From Dietzia aurantiaca (lineage in GTDB: Bacteria; Actinomycetota; Actinomycetes; Mycobacteriales; Mycobacteriaceae), in assembly GCF_021033825.1 (NCBI RefSeq), contig NZ_JAIFXZ010000017.1, positions 1 to 64,000 of the forward strand: 64,000 nucleotides of DNA, read 5' to 3'. Shown here in pieces: positions 1 to 8,779 of this stretch. The notes beneath the pieces were generated by a model. That model ran no database searches. It was not told the origin of the DNA and saw nothing but the letters and a program-made list of their open reading frames with translations. The translations under genes were made by a program, and so were the position numbers. Positions within the stretch are counted from its first letter, which is position 1. Every line of letters begins with the position of its first letter.

Positions 1-67
1 GCGCCGCGCCGTCGAGTCGAGCATCACAGCCGAAACGCCCTCTCGCCGCCGGTCGCCCCGGAACGGG

Positions 68-937
68 TCAGAGCCACGCCACATGCGGCGCGAGCAGCGC
101 GTATCCCAGGAACGCGAACACGTCGAGCAGCGTGTGTGCCAGGATCAGCGGCCACAGTCGGCGCGTGCGCATCCACCACAGCGCGAACACGATCCCCATC
201 GCCAGGTTACCGAGCCCGCCGCCGAAGCCCTGGTACAGGTGGTACGAGCCGCGCAGCACCGCGGTCCCGATCAGTGCGACCGCGGGCGACACCCCGATCT
301 GGCGCAGCCGCACGAGCAGGTAGCCCACCACGAGGATCTCCTCGGCCGCCCCGTTGCCGGCCGCGGCGAGCACCAGCACGATCGGCCGCCACCACGTCTC
401 CGTCAGCCCGGACGCGGAGACCTGCAGGTTGACACCGGCCGCGACCGCGCCCAGGTACAGCGCCAGGCCGGGGATCCCGATCACCGCCGTCAGCGCGAGC
501 CCCCACCCGACCTGCCGCCAGGGCCGGTCGCGGACGAGCCCCACGGCCCGCGCACCGATCCCGGTGTGCGCCAGCAGCACCAGCGGCAGCAGGGCCCACG
601 CGGTCAACCGCAGCACCCCGAGCGCCTGGTAGGCGAGGTCGAGCCAGGACTGTGTGGAACGGGAGACGTTGAGCGCCGCGGTCTGGTCCGCCAGGTCGGT
701 GGGCGCGAGCATCGCGGAGACCAGGTCGAGCACGGCGTAGAGGCCGGACAGGCCGAAGGTGACGAGGAGGACGACGACGACCTCGGCGATCAGCAGCCGC
801 CGGACACGCGGGTCGCTGACCGGGTCGAATCGCGCCGAGTACCGGGCGAACGTCCCGCGGAGGGACAGGGCCCGTCGCAGCCCACCGGGCCCGGGGGCGG
901 GATCCGAGGCTTCGCTGGTGCTGACTTGCACGTTCAC
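68..937 (-). CDS. CPBP-family intramembrane metalloprotease-like protein
   Basis: A 289-residue polytopic membrane protein. Membrane segments are visible around residues 48-73, 103-124, 143-168, 184-207 and 245-285. The CPBP (Rce1/Abi) motifs are recognisable: paired glutamates E199-E200 (EEILVVG), a histidine at 233 (SYHLYQG) and HTLLD at 268-272. The usual motif 1 is EExxxR; here a valine stands where the arginine is expected, so full protease activity is less certain. CPBP proteins cleave prenylated or other substrates inside the membrane and often handle bacteriocins, but nothing here indicates the substrate. The start is GTG at 937, 13 nt after the stop of the upstream membrane-protein gene, so the two are probably co-transcribed. 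Confidence 0.75.
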   Translation of the reverse strand: MNVQVSTSEASDPAPGPGGLRRALSLRGTFARYSARFDPVSDPRVRRLLIAEVVVVLLVTFGLSGLYAVLDLVSAMLAPTDLADQTAALNVSRSTQSWLDLAYQALGVLRLTAWALLPLVLLAHTGIGARAVGLVRDRPWRQVGWGLALTAVIGIPGLALYLGAVAAGVNLQVSASGLTETWWRPIVLVLAAAGNGAAEEILVVGYLLVRLRQIGVSPAVALIGTAVLRGSYHLYQGFGGGLGNLAMGIVFALWWMRTRRLWPLILAHTLLDVFAFLGYALLAPHVAWL

Positions 938-950
938 GACGGTGCCCCGC

Positions 951-1643
951 TCAGTCCTGGAGTCGCACGTGCTCGACGATGCGCCCCATCCAGCGGGCGC
1001 CCGGGGAGGACTGCTGCTCGGTGGTCACGTACGCCACCCACCACCGCTGGTCGGAGTCGCCGAACACCGCGGTGTAGACCAGCCCCCCGGCGTCGAGCCT
1101 GGCCGGGTCGTCGGGGACCACCACGTACGACACGGAGGCCCCGGATCCCGCCTCGTTCTCCACGGTGGCGGTGCGCCGGTCGTCCCGGACGCCGGTGACG
1201 CCCAGGACGTACTGCTGGATGGTCTCGGCGAGAGCGGTGGCGGCGCCTTCGTTGTCGGCGATCGCCGCGGCGGCGATACCGGGCTCGAGGGCGCCGGCGA
1301 AGATGCGGGTGTCCACGGCCCGTCCCGACCCGACCGGCACGAGCTCGAGTGAGCCGAACTCGGCGTCGGCGCGGGCCCGCCACCCCACCGGGACCACGAT
1401 CTCCAGACCCGATGCCTGGTCGAGGTGATAGTCGCCGTGCAGGGTCGAGTCGCGGGGCAGCACCGACTCGGGGGCCGTGGCCACCGCGACCACGATGAGC
1501 AGGGCGAGCAGCCCCAACGCGACGTGGATCGTGCGGGGCCCCCGATTCTCCTCCGGGGTGAGGTGCGAGGCGTCCGGGGCGTCATCCGGGGCCGGGGTGT
1601 AGTCGGCCGCGAATTCCGGGCCGGTGGAGTCGTCGGAACCCAT
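951..1643 (-). CDS. conserved single-pass membrane protein, function unknown
   Basis: A 230-residue protein. The N-terminal 37 residues are polar and acidic, followed by one membrane segment (about residues 38-58) and an extracytoplasmic domain of about 170 residues with the look of a small alpha/beta lipoprotein-like fold (VPVGWRA near its start). I do not recognise a named family. The open frame extends upstream to 1898, but ATG at 1643 is preceded by a TACGCT hexamer 8 nt away and gives a sensible N-terminus. It is divergent from the gene at 1726 and probably co-transcribed with the CPBP protease behind it. Confidence 0.6.
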   Translation of the reverse strand: MGSDDSTGPEFAADYTPAPDDAPDASHLTPEENRGPRTIHVALGLLALLIVVAVATAPESVLPRDSTLHGDYHLDQASGLEIVVPVGWRARADAEFGSLELVPVGSGRAVDTRIFAGALEPGIAAAAIADNEGAATALAETIQQYVLGVTGVRDDRRTATVENEAGSGASVSYVVVPDDPARLDAGGLVYTAVFGDSDQRWWVAYVTTEQQSSPGARWMGRIVEHVRLQD

Positions 1644-1651
1644 CGCTGGAG

Positions 1652-1657
1652 AGCGTA
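1652..1657 (-). promoter_or_regulatory. -10 hexamer for the membrane protein at 1643
   Basis: TACGCT on the minus strand, 8 nt before ATG 1643. The spacing puts the transcription start at or next to the start codon, so the transcript is probably leaderless. Confidence 0.5.
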
Positions 1658-1725
1658 GCAACGCCAGGGGCACCAGGTCGGGCTGTGCGGACGCGGCGGG
1701 GGCGCACGGTGTAGACCTTAAATCC

Positions 1726-2319
1726 ATGACGGTGTCGCTTGAACTGCTCGGCCGTGGCCCCTCACGGCCCGACCTGCTGGACGATCTCGTGGTGGACGAG
1801 GCCTCGATCGTGGAGGTGCTGGGCCGGTGGTCGGTCACGGCGCCGGTGGTGGTGGCGCCGGATCCGGTGACCGGGCAGCCGGCCCTCGACGAGGTCATGG
1901 AGGTGTTGGCCGGGGGGACCCCGGCCGTCGTCGACGTGGCTCCGGGGCTCGCCGCGATCGCCGGTACGGCGGCGCCCGCCGACCCGGCCGCACCGGCCTC
2001 CGGCCCCGATCAGGTCCAGAGTGCCGCGCACCTCGCGGACCTGCTCGCGGTGGCCTCCCACGCCGGCGTGGGGTTCGGCTCGGGCCTGGTGCCCCGCTGC
2101 GCTGACGCCTCGCAGGTGTGGGCTCTGCTGTCCGGTGCGGTCGCCGCGATGACCGGAGCAGACATCCGGGCCGCGATCGCCGAGCCGGACCCGGCCCGGA
2201 TCGTGGGCCTGTCCCGATCGGCCCGGGAGGCGATCCGGGATGTCGTGACGTGCGTGCTCGTGCCGCACGATCAGCTCGCGACCATCGAGTCCGCCCTCAG
2301 CCCGGTGGACGGCGACTGA
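1726..2319 (+). CDS. conserved hypothetical protein next to pheA
   Basis: A 197-residue soluble protein starting MTVSLELLG. It has no signal peptide or membrane helix, and I recognise no catalytic motif. Its position immediately before pheA matches a conserved hypothetical gene in the same mycobacterial neighbourhood (Rv3839 region), but I cannot confirm homology by eye. The frame is open back to 1624; ATG 1726 was chosen because it follows an A/T-rich TAGACC stretch (1712-1717) in the divergent intergenic gap and because the extra upstream residues look non-coding. Confidence 0.55.
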   Translation: MTVSLELLGRGPSRPDLLDDLVVDEASIVEVLGRWSVTAPVVVAPDPVTGQPALDEVMEVLAGGTPAVVDVAPGLAAIAGTAAPADPAAPASGPDQVQSAAHLADLLAVASHAGVGFGSGLVPRCADASQVWALLSGAVAAMTGADIRAAIAEPDPARIVGLSRSAREAIRDVVTCVLVPHDQLATIESALSPVDGD

Positions 2320-2326
2320 CGCTGGC

Positions 2327-2332
2327 TAGGCT
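2327..2332 (+). promoter_or_regulatory. -10 hexamer for pheA
   Basis: TAGGCT ending 7 nt before the GTG start at 2340. It lies in the short gap after the previous stop codon and implies a leaderless pheA transcript. Confidence 0.55.
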
Positions 2333-2339
2333 TGTCGTC

Positions 2340-3272
2340 GTGGTCACCGTCGCCTACCTCGGCCCCCCCGGCACGTTCACCGATGCCGCCCTGCACCGAT
2401 TCCGTGCCGACGCCCGGATAGCGGACCTCCTCGCCGACGCCCGGGCCGTGCCGGCCGGCAGCCCGGATGAGGCGCTGGCCCTGGTCCGCGCCGGCGACGT
2501 CGATTACGCGTGTGTCCCGTTCGAGAACTCGGTCGACGGCACCGTCAACCCCACCAGCGACGCCCTCGCGGTGGGGGACCGACTGCAGATCTTCGCCGAG
2601 ACCCAGATCGACGTGGTCTTCTCCATCCTCGTCCGCCCCAGCACCACCGCGGAGGACGTGACGGTCCTGCGCACCCACCCCGTGGCCGCCGCGCAGGTTC
2701 GACGCTGGGTCGGGGAGAATCTGCCGAACGCGCGTATCGAGACCACCTCCTCCACCGCGGCCGGCGCCGAGGAGGTCGCCGCCGGGAGCGCCGACGCGAC
2801 CGCCGCACCCGCCCGCGCCGGGGAGATCAACGGGCTCGTCCCGCTCGCCGAGAACATCGCCGACGTCGGCGGCGCCCGCACCCGCTTCGTCCTGGTCGGC
2901 CGGCCCGCGCCGCCCACCCCGCGCACCGGCCACGACCGGACCTGCGTGATCTTCGGACTGCCCCATCAGCCCAACTCGCTGGTGCAGGCGCTGACCGAGC
3001 TGTCGATCCGCGACATCGACCTCACCCGCATCGGCTCGAGACCCACGCGCGTCGAGCGGTTCACCTACCTGTTCCACGTGGACCTCGTGGGCCACATCGA
3101 CGACCCGATGGTCGCCGAGGCGCTCGTCGCCCTGCGGCACCGGACCGAGAGCCTGCGTTACCTGGGCTCGTGGCCCGTCGCCGATCTCGCGGAGGCCGGC
3201 TCGCCGCCGCCAGACCGCGCCGACGAGACGGCCTGGCTCGAGGGGCTCCGCCGCGGCGAGGGCGCCGGATGA
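2340..3272 (+). CDS. pheA: prephenate dehydratase PheA
   Basis: A 310-residue monofunctional prephenate dehydratase, converting prephenate to phenylpyruvate in phenylalanine synthesis. The start reads VTVAYLGPPGTF, the classic N-terminus of the family. The catalytic Thr-Arg-Phe motif (GGARTRFVLVG) is at about residues 181-183. An ACT regulatory domain follows (about 200-280) with the phenylalanine-binding type motif near ESLRYLGSW. Length is normal for actinobacterial PheA. GTG 2340 was chosen because of the TAGGCT box just upstream; the frame is open further but yields Arg-rich shadow sequence. The stop overlaps the next gene by 4 nt (ATGA). Confidence 0.93.
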   Translation: MVTVAYLGPPGTFTDAALHRFRADARIADLLADARAVPAGSPDEALALVRAGDVDYACVPFENSVDGTVNPTSDALAVGDRLQIFAETQIDVVFSILVRPSTTAEDVTVLRTHPVAAAQVRRWVGENLPNARIETTSSTAAGAEEVAAGSADATAAPARAGEINGLVPLAENIADVGGARTRFVLVGRPAPPTPRTGHDRTCVIFGLPHQPNSLVQALTELSIRDIDLTRIGSRPTRVERFTYLFHVDLVGHIDDPMVAEALVALRHRTESLRYLGSWPVADLAEAGSPPPDRADETAWLEGLRRGEGAG

Positions 3273-3901
3273 GCGCCCGCCTGCACCTGGTCCGTCACGG
3301 GCAGACACCGTCCAACGTCGCCGGGGCGCTCGACACCGCACTGCCGGGGGCGCCGCTGACCGAGCTCGGTCGCGAACAGGCGGCGCTGGTGGGGCAGGAG
3401 CTGGCCGGCTCCGGGATCTCCCCGACCGTCGTGATGAGTTCCGAGGCGGCCCGGGCCCGCGAGACCGCCGGGCTCGTCGCCACCGAAATGGGCTTGCCGA
3501 CGCAGGCCGTGCCCGGCGTCTACGAGGTGCAGGCCGGCCGGTACGAGATGCAGACCGGTGTCGAGGCGATGCTCGCCTACAACCGGCTCATGCGTGACTG
3601 GCTCGAGGCCGGTGACCTTACCGCTAGCCTGCCCGACGGGGAGAGCGCCCTCGACGTGCAGGACCGGACGATGCCGTTGGTCGCCGAACTGCGCGAGTCG
3701 TACCTCGACAACGGGATCGACGTGGTCCTGGTGGTGCACGGTGCGGTCATGCGGATGATGGCCGTGTTCGCCGGCGCCGCGCCCTCGCAGTGGGCCCTGG
3801 ACAACCACATCGCCAACTGCGGGGTCATCGAGCTCGCCCCGGACGGCGGTGGCTGGTCGTGCGAGCGGTGGGGCGACCACCTGGGGCGGCCCGCGTTCTG
3901 A
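3269..3901 (+). CDS. histidine phosphatase family protein (phosphoglycerate mutase-like)
   Basis: A 210-residue protein of the RHG phosphatase superfamily. The phospho-acceptor motif LVRHGQT is at residues 7-13, with the second catalytic histidine in VVHGAV at about 155. It matches the protein following pheA in mycobacteria (Rv3837c). Without the mutase-specific insertions it is more likely a broad phosphatase than a glycolytic mutase. The ATG overlaps the pheA stop as ATGA, so the genes are translationally coupled. Confidence 0.85.
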   Translation: MSARLHLVRHGQTPSNVAGALDTALPGAPLTELGREQAALVGQELAGSGISPTVVMSSEAARARETAGLVATEMGLPTQAVPGVYEVQAGRYEMQTGVEAMLAYNRLMRDWLEAGDLTASLPDGESALDVQDRTMPLVAELRESYLDNGIDVVLVVHGAVMRMMAVFAGAAPSQWALDNHIANCGVIELAPDGGGWSCERWGDHLGRPAF

Positions 3902-3941
3902 CCCGGGGCGGGGACCGCCGGCGTGCAGGTCGCGGCCGTGC

Positions 3942-4292
3942 TCAGCCCCAGCCGAGCTCGTGCAGGGTCTCGTCGCCGATGCCGAAGTGGTGGGCGATCT
4001 CGTGGATCACCGTCACCGCGACCTCGTGGACCAGTTGATCCTCGGTGGAGCAGAAGTCGCACAGCGCGTCGCGGTAGATCGTGATGGTGTCGGGCAGGAA
4101 TCCCGAATAGGTGGTGTCGCGCTCGGTCAACGCCACGCCCTCGTAGAGGCCCAACAGGCCCGGCTCGTCAGGATTGCGGTCGGCGATGAGCACCACGACG
4201 TTGTCCATGGCCCGGAACAACGCGTCCGGCACGGAGTCCAGCGCGTCGTCGACCAGGTGCTCGAACCGGGCTTCATCGACCCTGATGCTCAC
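3942..4292 (-). CDS. minimal zinc metallopeptidase (MMP-like domain)
   Basis: A 116-residue protein with the zincin motif HEIAHH followed by FGIGDE near the C-terminus (residues 97-108), as in the 'Zn-dependent protease with MMP-like domain' family represented by Rv3836. The two histidines and glutamate for zinc binding and catalysis are intact. It starts at GTG 4292, 22 nt after the septum-formation gene, and is probably in the same transcript. It is convergent with the phosphatase gene. Substrate unknown. Confidence 0.8.
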   Translation of the reverse strand: MSIRVDEARFEHLVDDALDSVPDALFRAMDNVVVLIADRNPDEPGLLGLYEGVALTERDTTYSGFLPDTITIYRDALCDFCSTEDQLVHEVAVTVIHEIAHHFGIGDETLHELGWG

Positions 4293-4314
4293 GATGCCCC
4301 GTCCGCGTCTGGCG

Positions 4315-5433
4315 TCACGGGTTCCCGCCGGGGACGGGCACCGAGATCGTGCTCTGGTCGCCGCCCGTCGTGGCCCCGGCCTCGCCGCCCGGCTGCTGGC
4401 CCGGCGGCGGGATGATCGTGGTGGTGGGCGCGACCGGCGTCTGACCGTCGACCAGCACGCCCTGCGTCGCCGAGCCCCGCAGCACCGCGAACGGCCCCGG
4501 ATCCGCCGATCTCATCAGCCCGCAGTTGACCGTGCGGCTACCGGTGAGCCAGGACACCTCGGAGATCGGGTTGACCAGCGTCGAGATGAGGGTGCTGCGG
4601 CGCAGCGCCTCGCCGTCCCCGAAGTAGGCGATGCCGGCGTCCAGGCATGCCTGCGCGGTGAGTTCGGACTGCACCGACGGCTCCGGCGGGGTGGGGCCCT
4701 CCGGGAAGATCCCGGAGACATCGAGGTCGGACACGATCTCGATCGAATGGTCCTCTGCGCAGGGGATCGGCGCGCCGGGCAGCCCCTCGGCGGTGAACCC
4801 CAGGCACGTGCCGGGCTCCCACCGGCGGTGTTGATCCGCCTCGGCGAACAGCCCGGTCGACAGCGCCGAACGCCCGTCGAGCTCGGACGCGGCGACGCCG
4901 CACAGCACGCTGTGGTCGCCCTTGTCCCACCCCTCCTGCGAGGGCGGGACGACCAGCCCGGTGAAGCGGCCCTCCGGATCGACCTCGCGGCCGCCCGCGT
5001 ACTCGGTGACGAGGGGCAGGCAGCGGTCGGTCCCGACGGGGGCCAGGTCGGCGGAGTCCGGCAGCGGCTGGTCGTCGCCGAACCCGGGAACCTCGGAGAG
5101 GTCGATCCGGGCGGCGACCTCGAACCGGTGCGGCTGCGCGCAGTCGACCGTGTCGAACGACGACACCTGGTCGGCGGCGTCCACGGACCAGGTCAGACAG
5201 GTGCCCGCCGTGGCACCCGCATAGGCGGGGCCGGACAGCGTGCGCGGGTCGACCTGCGGCACGACCGCGGCGATACGACCGGCGCGGTCGGAGCTCGGGT
5301 CGTTGATGGCCGAGACCATGAGCGCGCCCGTGACCGCCGCGCCGGAGAGGATCGCGACGAGTGAGGCCATGACCGCGCCCCGCGAACGGAGCAGGGACCG
5401 ACCTTGATCAGAGGATCGGGAGGTGGGGGTCAT
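4315..5433 (-). CDS. septum formation family membrane protein
   Basis: A 372-residue protein with one N-terminal membrane segment (about residues 20-43) and two tandem copies of a Cys-containing extracytoplasmic module: GTCLTWS with DCAQPHRFEV, and GTCLGF with PCAEDHSIEI. This arrangement is typical of Septum_form proteins such as Rv3835. A Pro/Thr/Gly-rich tail follows. The start ATG 5433 has an AGGAG Shine-Dalgarno 5 nt upstream; the longer frame to 5481 would overlap the divergent ankyrin gene. The role in division is inferred from the family name. Confidence 0.75.
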   Translation of the reverse strand: MTPTSRSSDQGRSLLRSRGAVMASLVAILSGAAVTGALMVSAINDPSSDRAGRIAAVVPQVDPRTLSGPAYAGATAGTCLTWSVDAADQVSSFDTVDCAQPHRFEVAARIDLSEVPGFGDDQPLPDSADLAPVGTDRCLPLVTEYAGGREVDPEGRFTGLVVPPSQEGWDKGDHSVLCGVAASELDGRSALSTGLFAEADQHRRWEPGTCLGFTAEGLPGAPIPCAEDHSIEIVSDLDVSGIFPEGPTPPEPSVQSELTAQACLDAGIAYFGDGEALRRSTLISTLVNPISEVSWLTGSRTVNCGLMRSADPGPFAVLRGSATQGVLVDGQTPVAPTTTIIPPPGQQPGGEAGATTGGDQSTISVPVPGGNP

Positions 5434-5466
5434 CGCTCCTATGATGCCGTAATCCCGCCGTGGCGA

Positions 5467-5472
5467 TAGGAT
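5467..5472 (+). promoter_or_regulatory. -10 hexamer for the ankyrin-repeat gene
   Basis: TAGGAT ending 7 nt before ATG 5480, in the 46-nt divergent gap shared with the septum-formation gene. A leaderless start is likely. Confidence 0.5.
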
Positions 5473-5479
5473 CCCGGAC

Positions 5480-5923
5480 ATGAGCGGACACGACCACGAG
5501 CAGCAGGACGGGACCGACAGCGGTGCGCGTTCGCCGCGCGAAGGCGTGGACCCGGAGGTCCTCGAGTTCGCCCAGATGCTGTTCCAGCTGGCCAGAGACG
5601 GTGAGACCGAGCGGCTCGCCGCCTACGTCGACGCGGGCGTGACCCCGGACCTGACCAACGAGCGTGGTGACGCGCTGCTCATGCTGGCTGCCTACAACGG
5701 GCACCCGGAGACCGTCCGGGCTCTCGTCGAGCGCGGCGCAGAGGTGGACCGGGCCAATGATCGCGGGCAGACCCCGCTGGCCGGCGCGGTGTTCAAGGGC
5801 TACGGCGAGGTCGTCCGCATCCTCTTCGAGGCCGGTGCCGACCCGAACGGCGGCGTCCCCACCGCCATCGACACGGCGCGCATGTTCGAGAAGGACGCCT
5901 TCCTCGAGCTCTTCGGCGTCTGA
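5480..5923 (+). CDS. ankyrin-repeat protein
   Basis: A 147-residue cytoplasmic protein consisting mainly of three to four ankyrin repeats from about residue 40. The signatures are DALLMLAAYNGHPETV, RGQTPLAGAVFKGYGEVV and AGADPNGG. The first 35 residues are polar. The family mediates protein-protein contacts; the partner is unknown. It stands alone between the septum-formation gene and serS. Confidence 0.85.
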   Translation: MSGHDHEQQDGTDSGARSPREGVDPEVLEFAQMLFQLARDGETERLAAYVDAGVTPDLTNERGDALLMLAAYNGHPETVRALVERGAEVDRANDRGQTPLAGAVFKGYGEVVRILFEAGADPNGGVPTAIDTARMFEKDAFLELFGV

Positions 5924-5998
5924 GCCACCGGCCTCGAGTCGCCCCGCGCGGGGTGGAATGTGAGGTGGAGCCCGGGTCGTCGGGTGGGACGGGGCCGC

Positions 5999-6004
5999 TA
6001 GGCT
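5999..6004 (+). promoter_or_regulatory. -10 hexamer for serS
   Basis: TAGGCT ending 7 nt before GTG 6012, identical in sequence and spacing to the pheA box. A leaderless transcript is expected. Confidence 0.55.
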
Positions 6005-6011
6005 GGGGCCC

Positions 6012-7274
6012 GTGATCGATCTCAAGCTGCTCCGCGAGAACCCCGACCTCGTCCGCGACTCCCAGCGGACCCGTGGCGAGGACCCGACGCTGGTCGACCA
6101 ACTGCTGTCCGCCGACGAGTCCCGCCGGACGTCCATCGCGGCCGCCGACACCGCGCGTGGAGAGCAGAAGGCCCACGGCAAGAAGGTCGGCCAGGCCTCG
6201 GCCGAGGAGCGCCCGGCGCTGCTGGAGGCCGCCGGCGCGCTGAAGCAGGCCGTCAAGGACGCGGAGGAGTCGGAGAAGGCCGCCGCCGCCGAGGTCGACC
6301 GGATCCAGCGGCTGCTGTCCAACGTCGTCGAGGAGGGCACGCCCGCCGGCGGTGAGGACGACTTCGTGGAGATCGAGCGGATCGGTGAGATCCCCACCTT
6401 CGACTTCGAGCCCAGGGATCACCTCGAGTTGGGCGAGAGCCTGGGTCTGCTCGACATGGAGCGCGGCGCCAAGGTCTCCGGCGCCCGCTTCTACTTCCTC
6501 ACCGGCTACGGCGCGCTCCTGCAGCTGGGCATGCTGCAGCTCGCCGCGCAGAAGGCCACCGCCAACGGGTTCACCCTGATGATCCCGCCGGTGCTCGTGC
6601 GCCCGGAGATCATGCAGGGCACCGGCTTCCTGGGCGCCCACGCCGACGAGGTCTACAAGCTCGAGGCCGACGACCTGTACCTGGTCGGCACCTCCGAGGT
6701 CGCGCTGGCCGGCTACCACCAGGGCGAGATCCTCGACCTGTCCGACGGTCCCAAGCGCTACTGCGGCTGGTCGTCCTGTTTCCGTCGCGAGGCCGGCAGC
6801 CACGGCAAGGACACGCGCGGCATCATCCGTGTCCACCAGTTCGACAAGGTCGAGATGTTCTCCTGGTGCAAGCCGGAGGATGCCCACGCCGAGCACCAGC
6901 GCCTGCTGGGTTTCGAGAAGGAGATGCTGCAGGCGATGGGCCTGCCGTTCCGGGTGATCGACATCGCCGGCGGCGACCTGGGCTCCTCGGCCGCGCGCAA
7001 GTACGACTGTGAGGCCTGGGTCCCGACGCAGGACGCCTACCGGGAGCTCACGTCCACCTCGAACTGCACCACCTTCCAGGCCCGCCGCCTCGGGGTGCGC
7101 TACCGCGACTCCAGCGGTAAGCCGCAGACCGCGGCCACCCTCAACGGGACGCTCGCGACCACGCGCTGGCTCGTGGCGATCCTCGAGAACCACCAGCAGG
7201 CCGACGGCTCGGTCGTGGTCCCCGAGGCGCTGCGCCCGTTCGTCGGCAAGGACGTGCTCGAACCCCTCCGCTGA
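6012..7274 (+). CDS. serS: serine--tRNA ligase
   Basis: A 420-residue class II aminoacyl-tRNA synthetase that charges tRNA-Ser. The N-terminal coiled-coil arm that binds the tRNA long variable arm spans about residues 30-110. The catalytic core follows, with motif 2 ([14 protein letters not shown] at about 256-269), the TSEVAL serine-site segment and the motif 3 region TLNGT...R near residue 375. Length and start ([10 protein letters not shown]) are as usual. The start is GTG directly after a TAGGCT box, and no T-box leader is present. Confidence 0.96.
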   Translation: MIDLKLLRENPDLVRDSQRTRGEDPTLVDQLLSADESRRTSIAAADTARGEQKAHGKKVGQASAEERPALLEAAGALKQAVKDAEESEKAAAAEVDRIQRLLSNVVEEGTPAGGEDDFVEIERIGEIPTFDFEPRDHLELGESLGLLDMERGAKVSGARFYFLTGYGALLQLGMLQLAAQKATANGFTLMIPPVLVRPEIMQGTGFLGAHADEVYKLEADDLYLVGTSEVALAGYHQGEILDLSDGPKRYCGWSSCFRREAGSHGKDTRGIIRVHQFDKVEMFSWCKPEDAHAEHQRLLGFEKEMLQAMGLPFRVIDIAGGDLGSSAARKYDCEAWVPTQDAYRELTSTSNCTTFQARRLGVRYRDSSGKPQTAATLNGTLATTRWLVAILENHQQADGSVVVPEALRPFVGKDVLEPLR

Positions 7275-7329
7275 CACCCGGCATCCGCTCGGGCGCTCTG
7301 CCCGGGGCCGCGGTCCGCGCGGACGGCCG

Positions 7330-7845
7330 TCAGGGGCGGAACAGCATCATCACGCCGCTCGCGCTGGCACAGGTGCGGCCGTCGGTGTCGGTGACCTTGG
7401 CCTGCACAACGCACGTCGACCGGCCCACGTGCTCGACCTCGGCGCTGATCGTCGCGGGCGTGCGCTCGAGGCGCAGTGCACGGATGTAGCGGACGGTGAG
7501 GTCGAGCGTGTTGTAGCCGACGCCCGGCTCGACGACGGTGGCCGTGGCGTAGCCGAGCGCGGAGTCGACCCAACCCGAGACGATCCCGCCGTGGACGGTG
7601 CCACCGTTGTTGAGCGCCCACTCGGCGGGCGTGGCGGTCATGGTCACCGAGCCCTCCGCGGCGGCGGTGAGGCGCACCCCGAGGGTGTGTGCGCCGGGGG
7701 AGAGGTGGCGCTCGCCGCGGATGATCTCCTCGAGCGCCGCCAGACCGGCGTGCACGCGCTCCGACGGATCGGCGGGCGCTGCGGCCCAGGAGTATCGGCG
7801 GCTGTGCGACTCGGGATCGACCGAGTCGAAGGGGGCGTGGTCCAC
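7330..7845 (-). CDS. PaaI-family hotdog thioesterase
   Basis: A 171-residue single hotdog-domain protein. The segment LNNGGTVHGGIVSGWVD (about residues 83-99) is the thioesterase signature containing the catalytic helix, and the C-terminal strands (GRSTCVVQAKVTD) are typical. It likely hydrolyses an acyl- or aryl-CoA, but the substrate cannot be told. GTG 7845 is supported by a TAGGTT box 7 nt upstream. It is convergent with serS and divergent from the acyltransferase at 7913. Confidence 0.8.
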   Translation of the reverse strand: MDHAPFDSVDPESHSRRYSWAAAPADPSERVHAGLAALEEIIRGERHLSPGAHTLGVRLTAAAEGSVTMTATPAEWALNNGGTVHGGIVSGWVDSALGYATATVVEPGVGYNTLDLTVRYIRALRLERTPATISAEVEHVGRSTCVVQAKVTDTDGRTCASASGVMMLFRP

Positions 7846-7852
7846 GCCGCCG

Positions 7853-7858
7853 AACCTA
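7853..7858 (-). promoter_or_regulatory. -10 hexamer for the thioesterase
   Basis: TAGGTT on the minus strand, 7 nt before GTG 7845. Leaderless arrangement. Confidence 0.5.
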
Positions 7859-7899
7859 CACGGCCACCGACACGGCGGGCCGAGCGCGGCGTGGGCCGC

Positions 7900-7905
7900 T
7901 ACGCT
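7900..7905 (+). promoter_or_regulatory. -10 hexamer for the acyltransferase
   Basis: TACGCT ending 7 nt before GTG 7913. It supports this short form of the protein rather than the longer open frame from 7598. Confidence 0.55.
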
Positions 7906-7912
7906 GTGGGGC

Positions 7913-8779
7913 GTGGAGCTGCTCTATACGGGGATCATCGGGTTCGCCCGCACGATGTTCAAGGTCCAGGGTCTGGACATCACCATGCGCGGGGAGCATC
8001 ACTTCCCCGAAAAGGGCGGTGCGGTGGTGGTGATCAACCACACCGGGTACTTCGACTTCGTCTACGCCGGTATCCCGGCGCGTGAGCACAAGCGCTTCAT
8101 CCGCTACATGGCCAAGGCCGAGGTGTTCGACCATTCGGTCGCGGGCCCGATCATGCGCGAACTGCGGCACATCCCCGTCGACCGGGCGGCCGGCAAGCAC
8201 TCGTTCGACGAGGCGGTCAGGCGGCTGCGCGCCGGCGAGCTGGTGGGCGTGTTCCCCGAGGCCACCATCAGCCGCAGCTTCGAGATCAAGGACTTCAAGT
8301 CCGGCGCGGTGCGCATGGCGCTCGAGGCCGGCGTGCCGATCCTCGCGGTGACCATCTGGGGCTCACAGCGCGTGTGGACCAAGGGCCTGCCCAAGAAGCT
8401 GTTGCGGCCCCGGGTGCCCGTCATGATGGAGGTCAGCGAGCCGATCGAGGCCTACGAGCCCGCCGCCGAGTGCACCGCGCAGGTCCGCGCGCAGATGCAG
8501 GCCACCCTCGAGCGGCTGCAGGACGAGTACGCCGAGCGGTACGGCCCCTACCCGGCCGGGGCGAGCTGGGTCCCGGCGCGCCTCGGGGGATCGGCGCCGA
8601 CGCTCGAGGAGGCGTCGGTGCAGGATGAGGCCGAGCACGCCGAGCGACTGCGGCGCCACGCGGAGAAGGACGCCGCGCAGGGCGGTGGGTCGCCGGCGGG
8701 CGGTGCGGCGCCGCCGTCCGGGGAACCCCGGGAGACCGACGACGGCGACCCTGTGACGGGCGGCCCGAACGTTCCGTGA
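7913..8779 (+). CDS. 1-acyl-sn-glycerol-3-phosphate acyltransferase family protein
   Basis: A 288-residue PlsC-like acyltransferase. Motif I NHTGYFDF (H-x4-D at about residues 43-48) and motif III FPEATIS (about 115) are intact, and the RHIPVDR segment matches motif II. It corresponds by position and sequence style to Rv3816c, next to serS in mycobacteria. The likely role is acylation of lysophosphatidate or another glycerolipid at the inner membrane. The C-terminal 60 residues are low-complexity Gly/Ala/Glu. The GTG start follows a TACGCT box; the stop overlaps the next gene by 4 nt (GTGA). Confidence 0.88.
   Translation: MELLYTGIIGFARTMFKVQGLDITMRGEHHFPEKGGAVVVINHTGYFDFVYAGIPAREHKRFIRYMAKAEVFDHSVAGPIMRELRHIPVDRAAGKHSFDEAVRRLRAGELVGVFPEATISRSFEIKDFKSGAVRMALEAGVPILAVTIWGSQRVWTKGLPKKLLRPRVPVMMEVSEPIEAYEPAAECTAQVRAQMQATLERLQDEYAERYGPYPAGASWVPARLGGSAPTLEEASVQDEAEHAERLRRHAEKDAAQGGGSPAGGAAPPSGEPRETDDGDPVTGGPNVP

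Noticed and set aside
1-67. Possible end of a gene at the window start
   Set aside because: No convincing coding frame or motif in these 67 bases.
5924-6011. T-box or other leader upstream of serS
   Set aside because: The gap is only 88 nt, has no T-box consensus, and the -10 box is 7 nt from the start codon, leaving no room for a leader.
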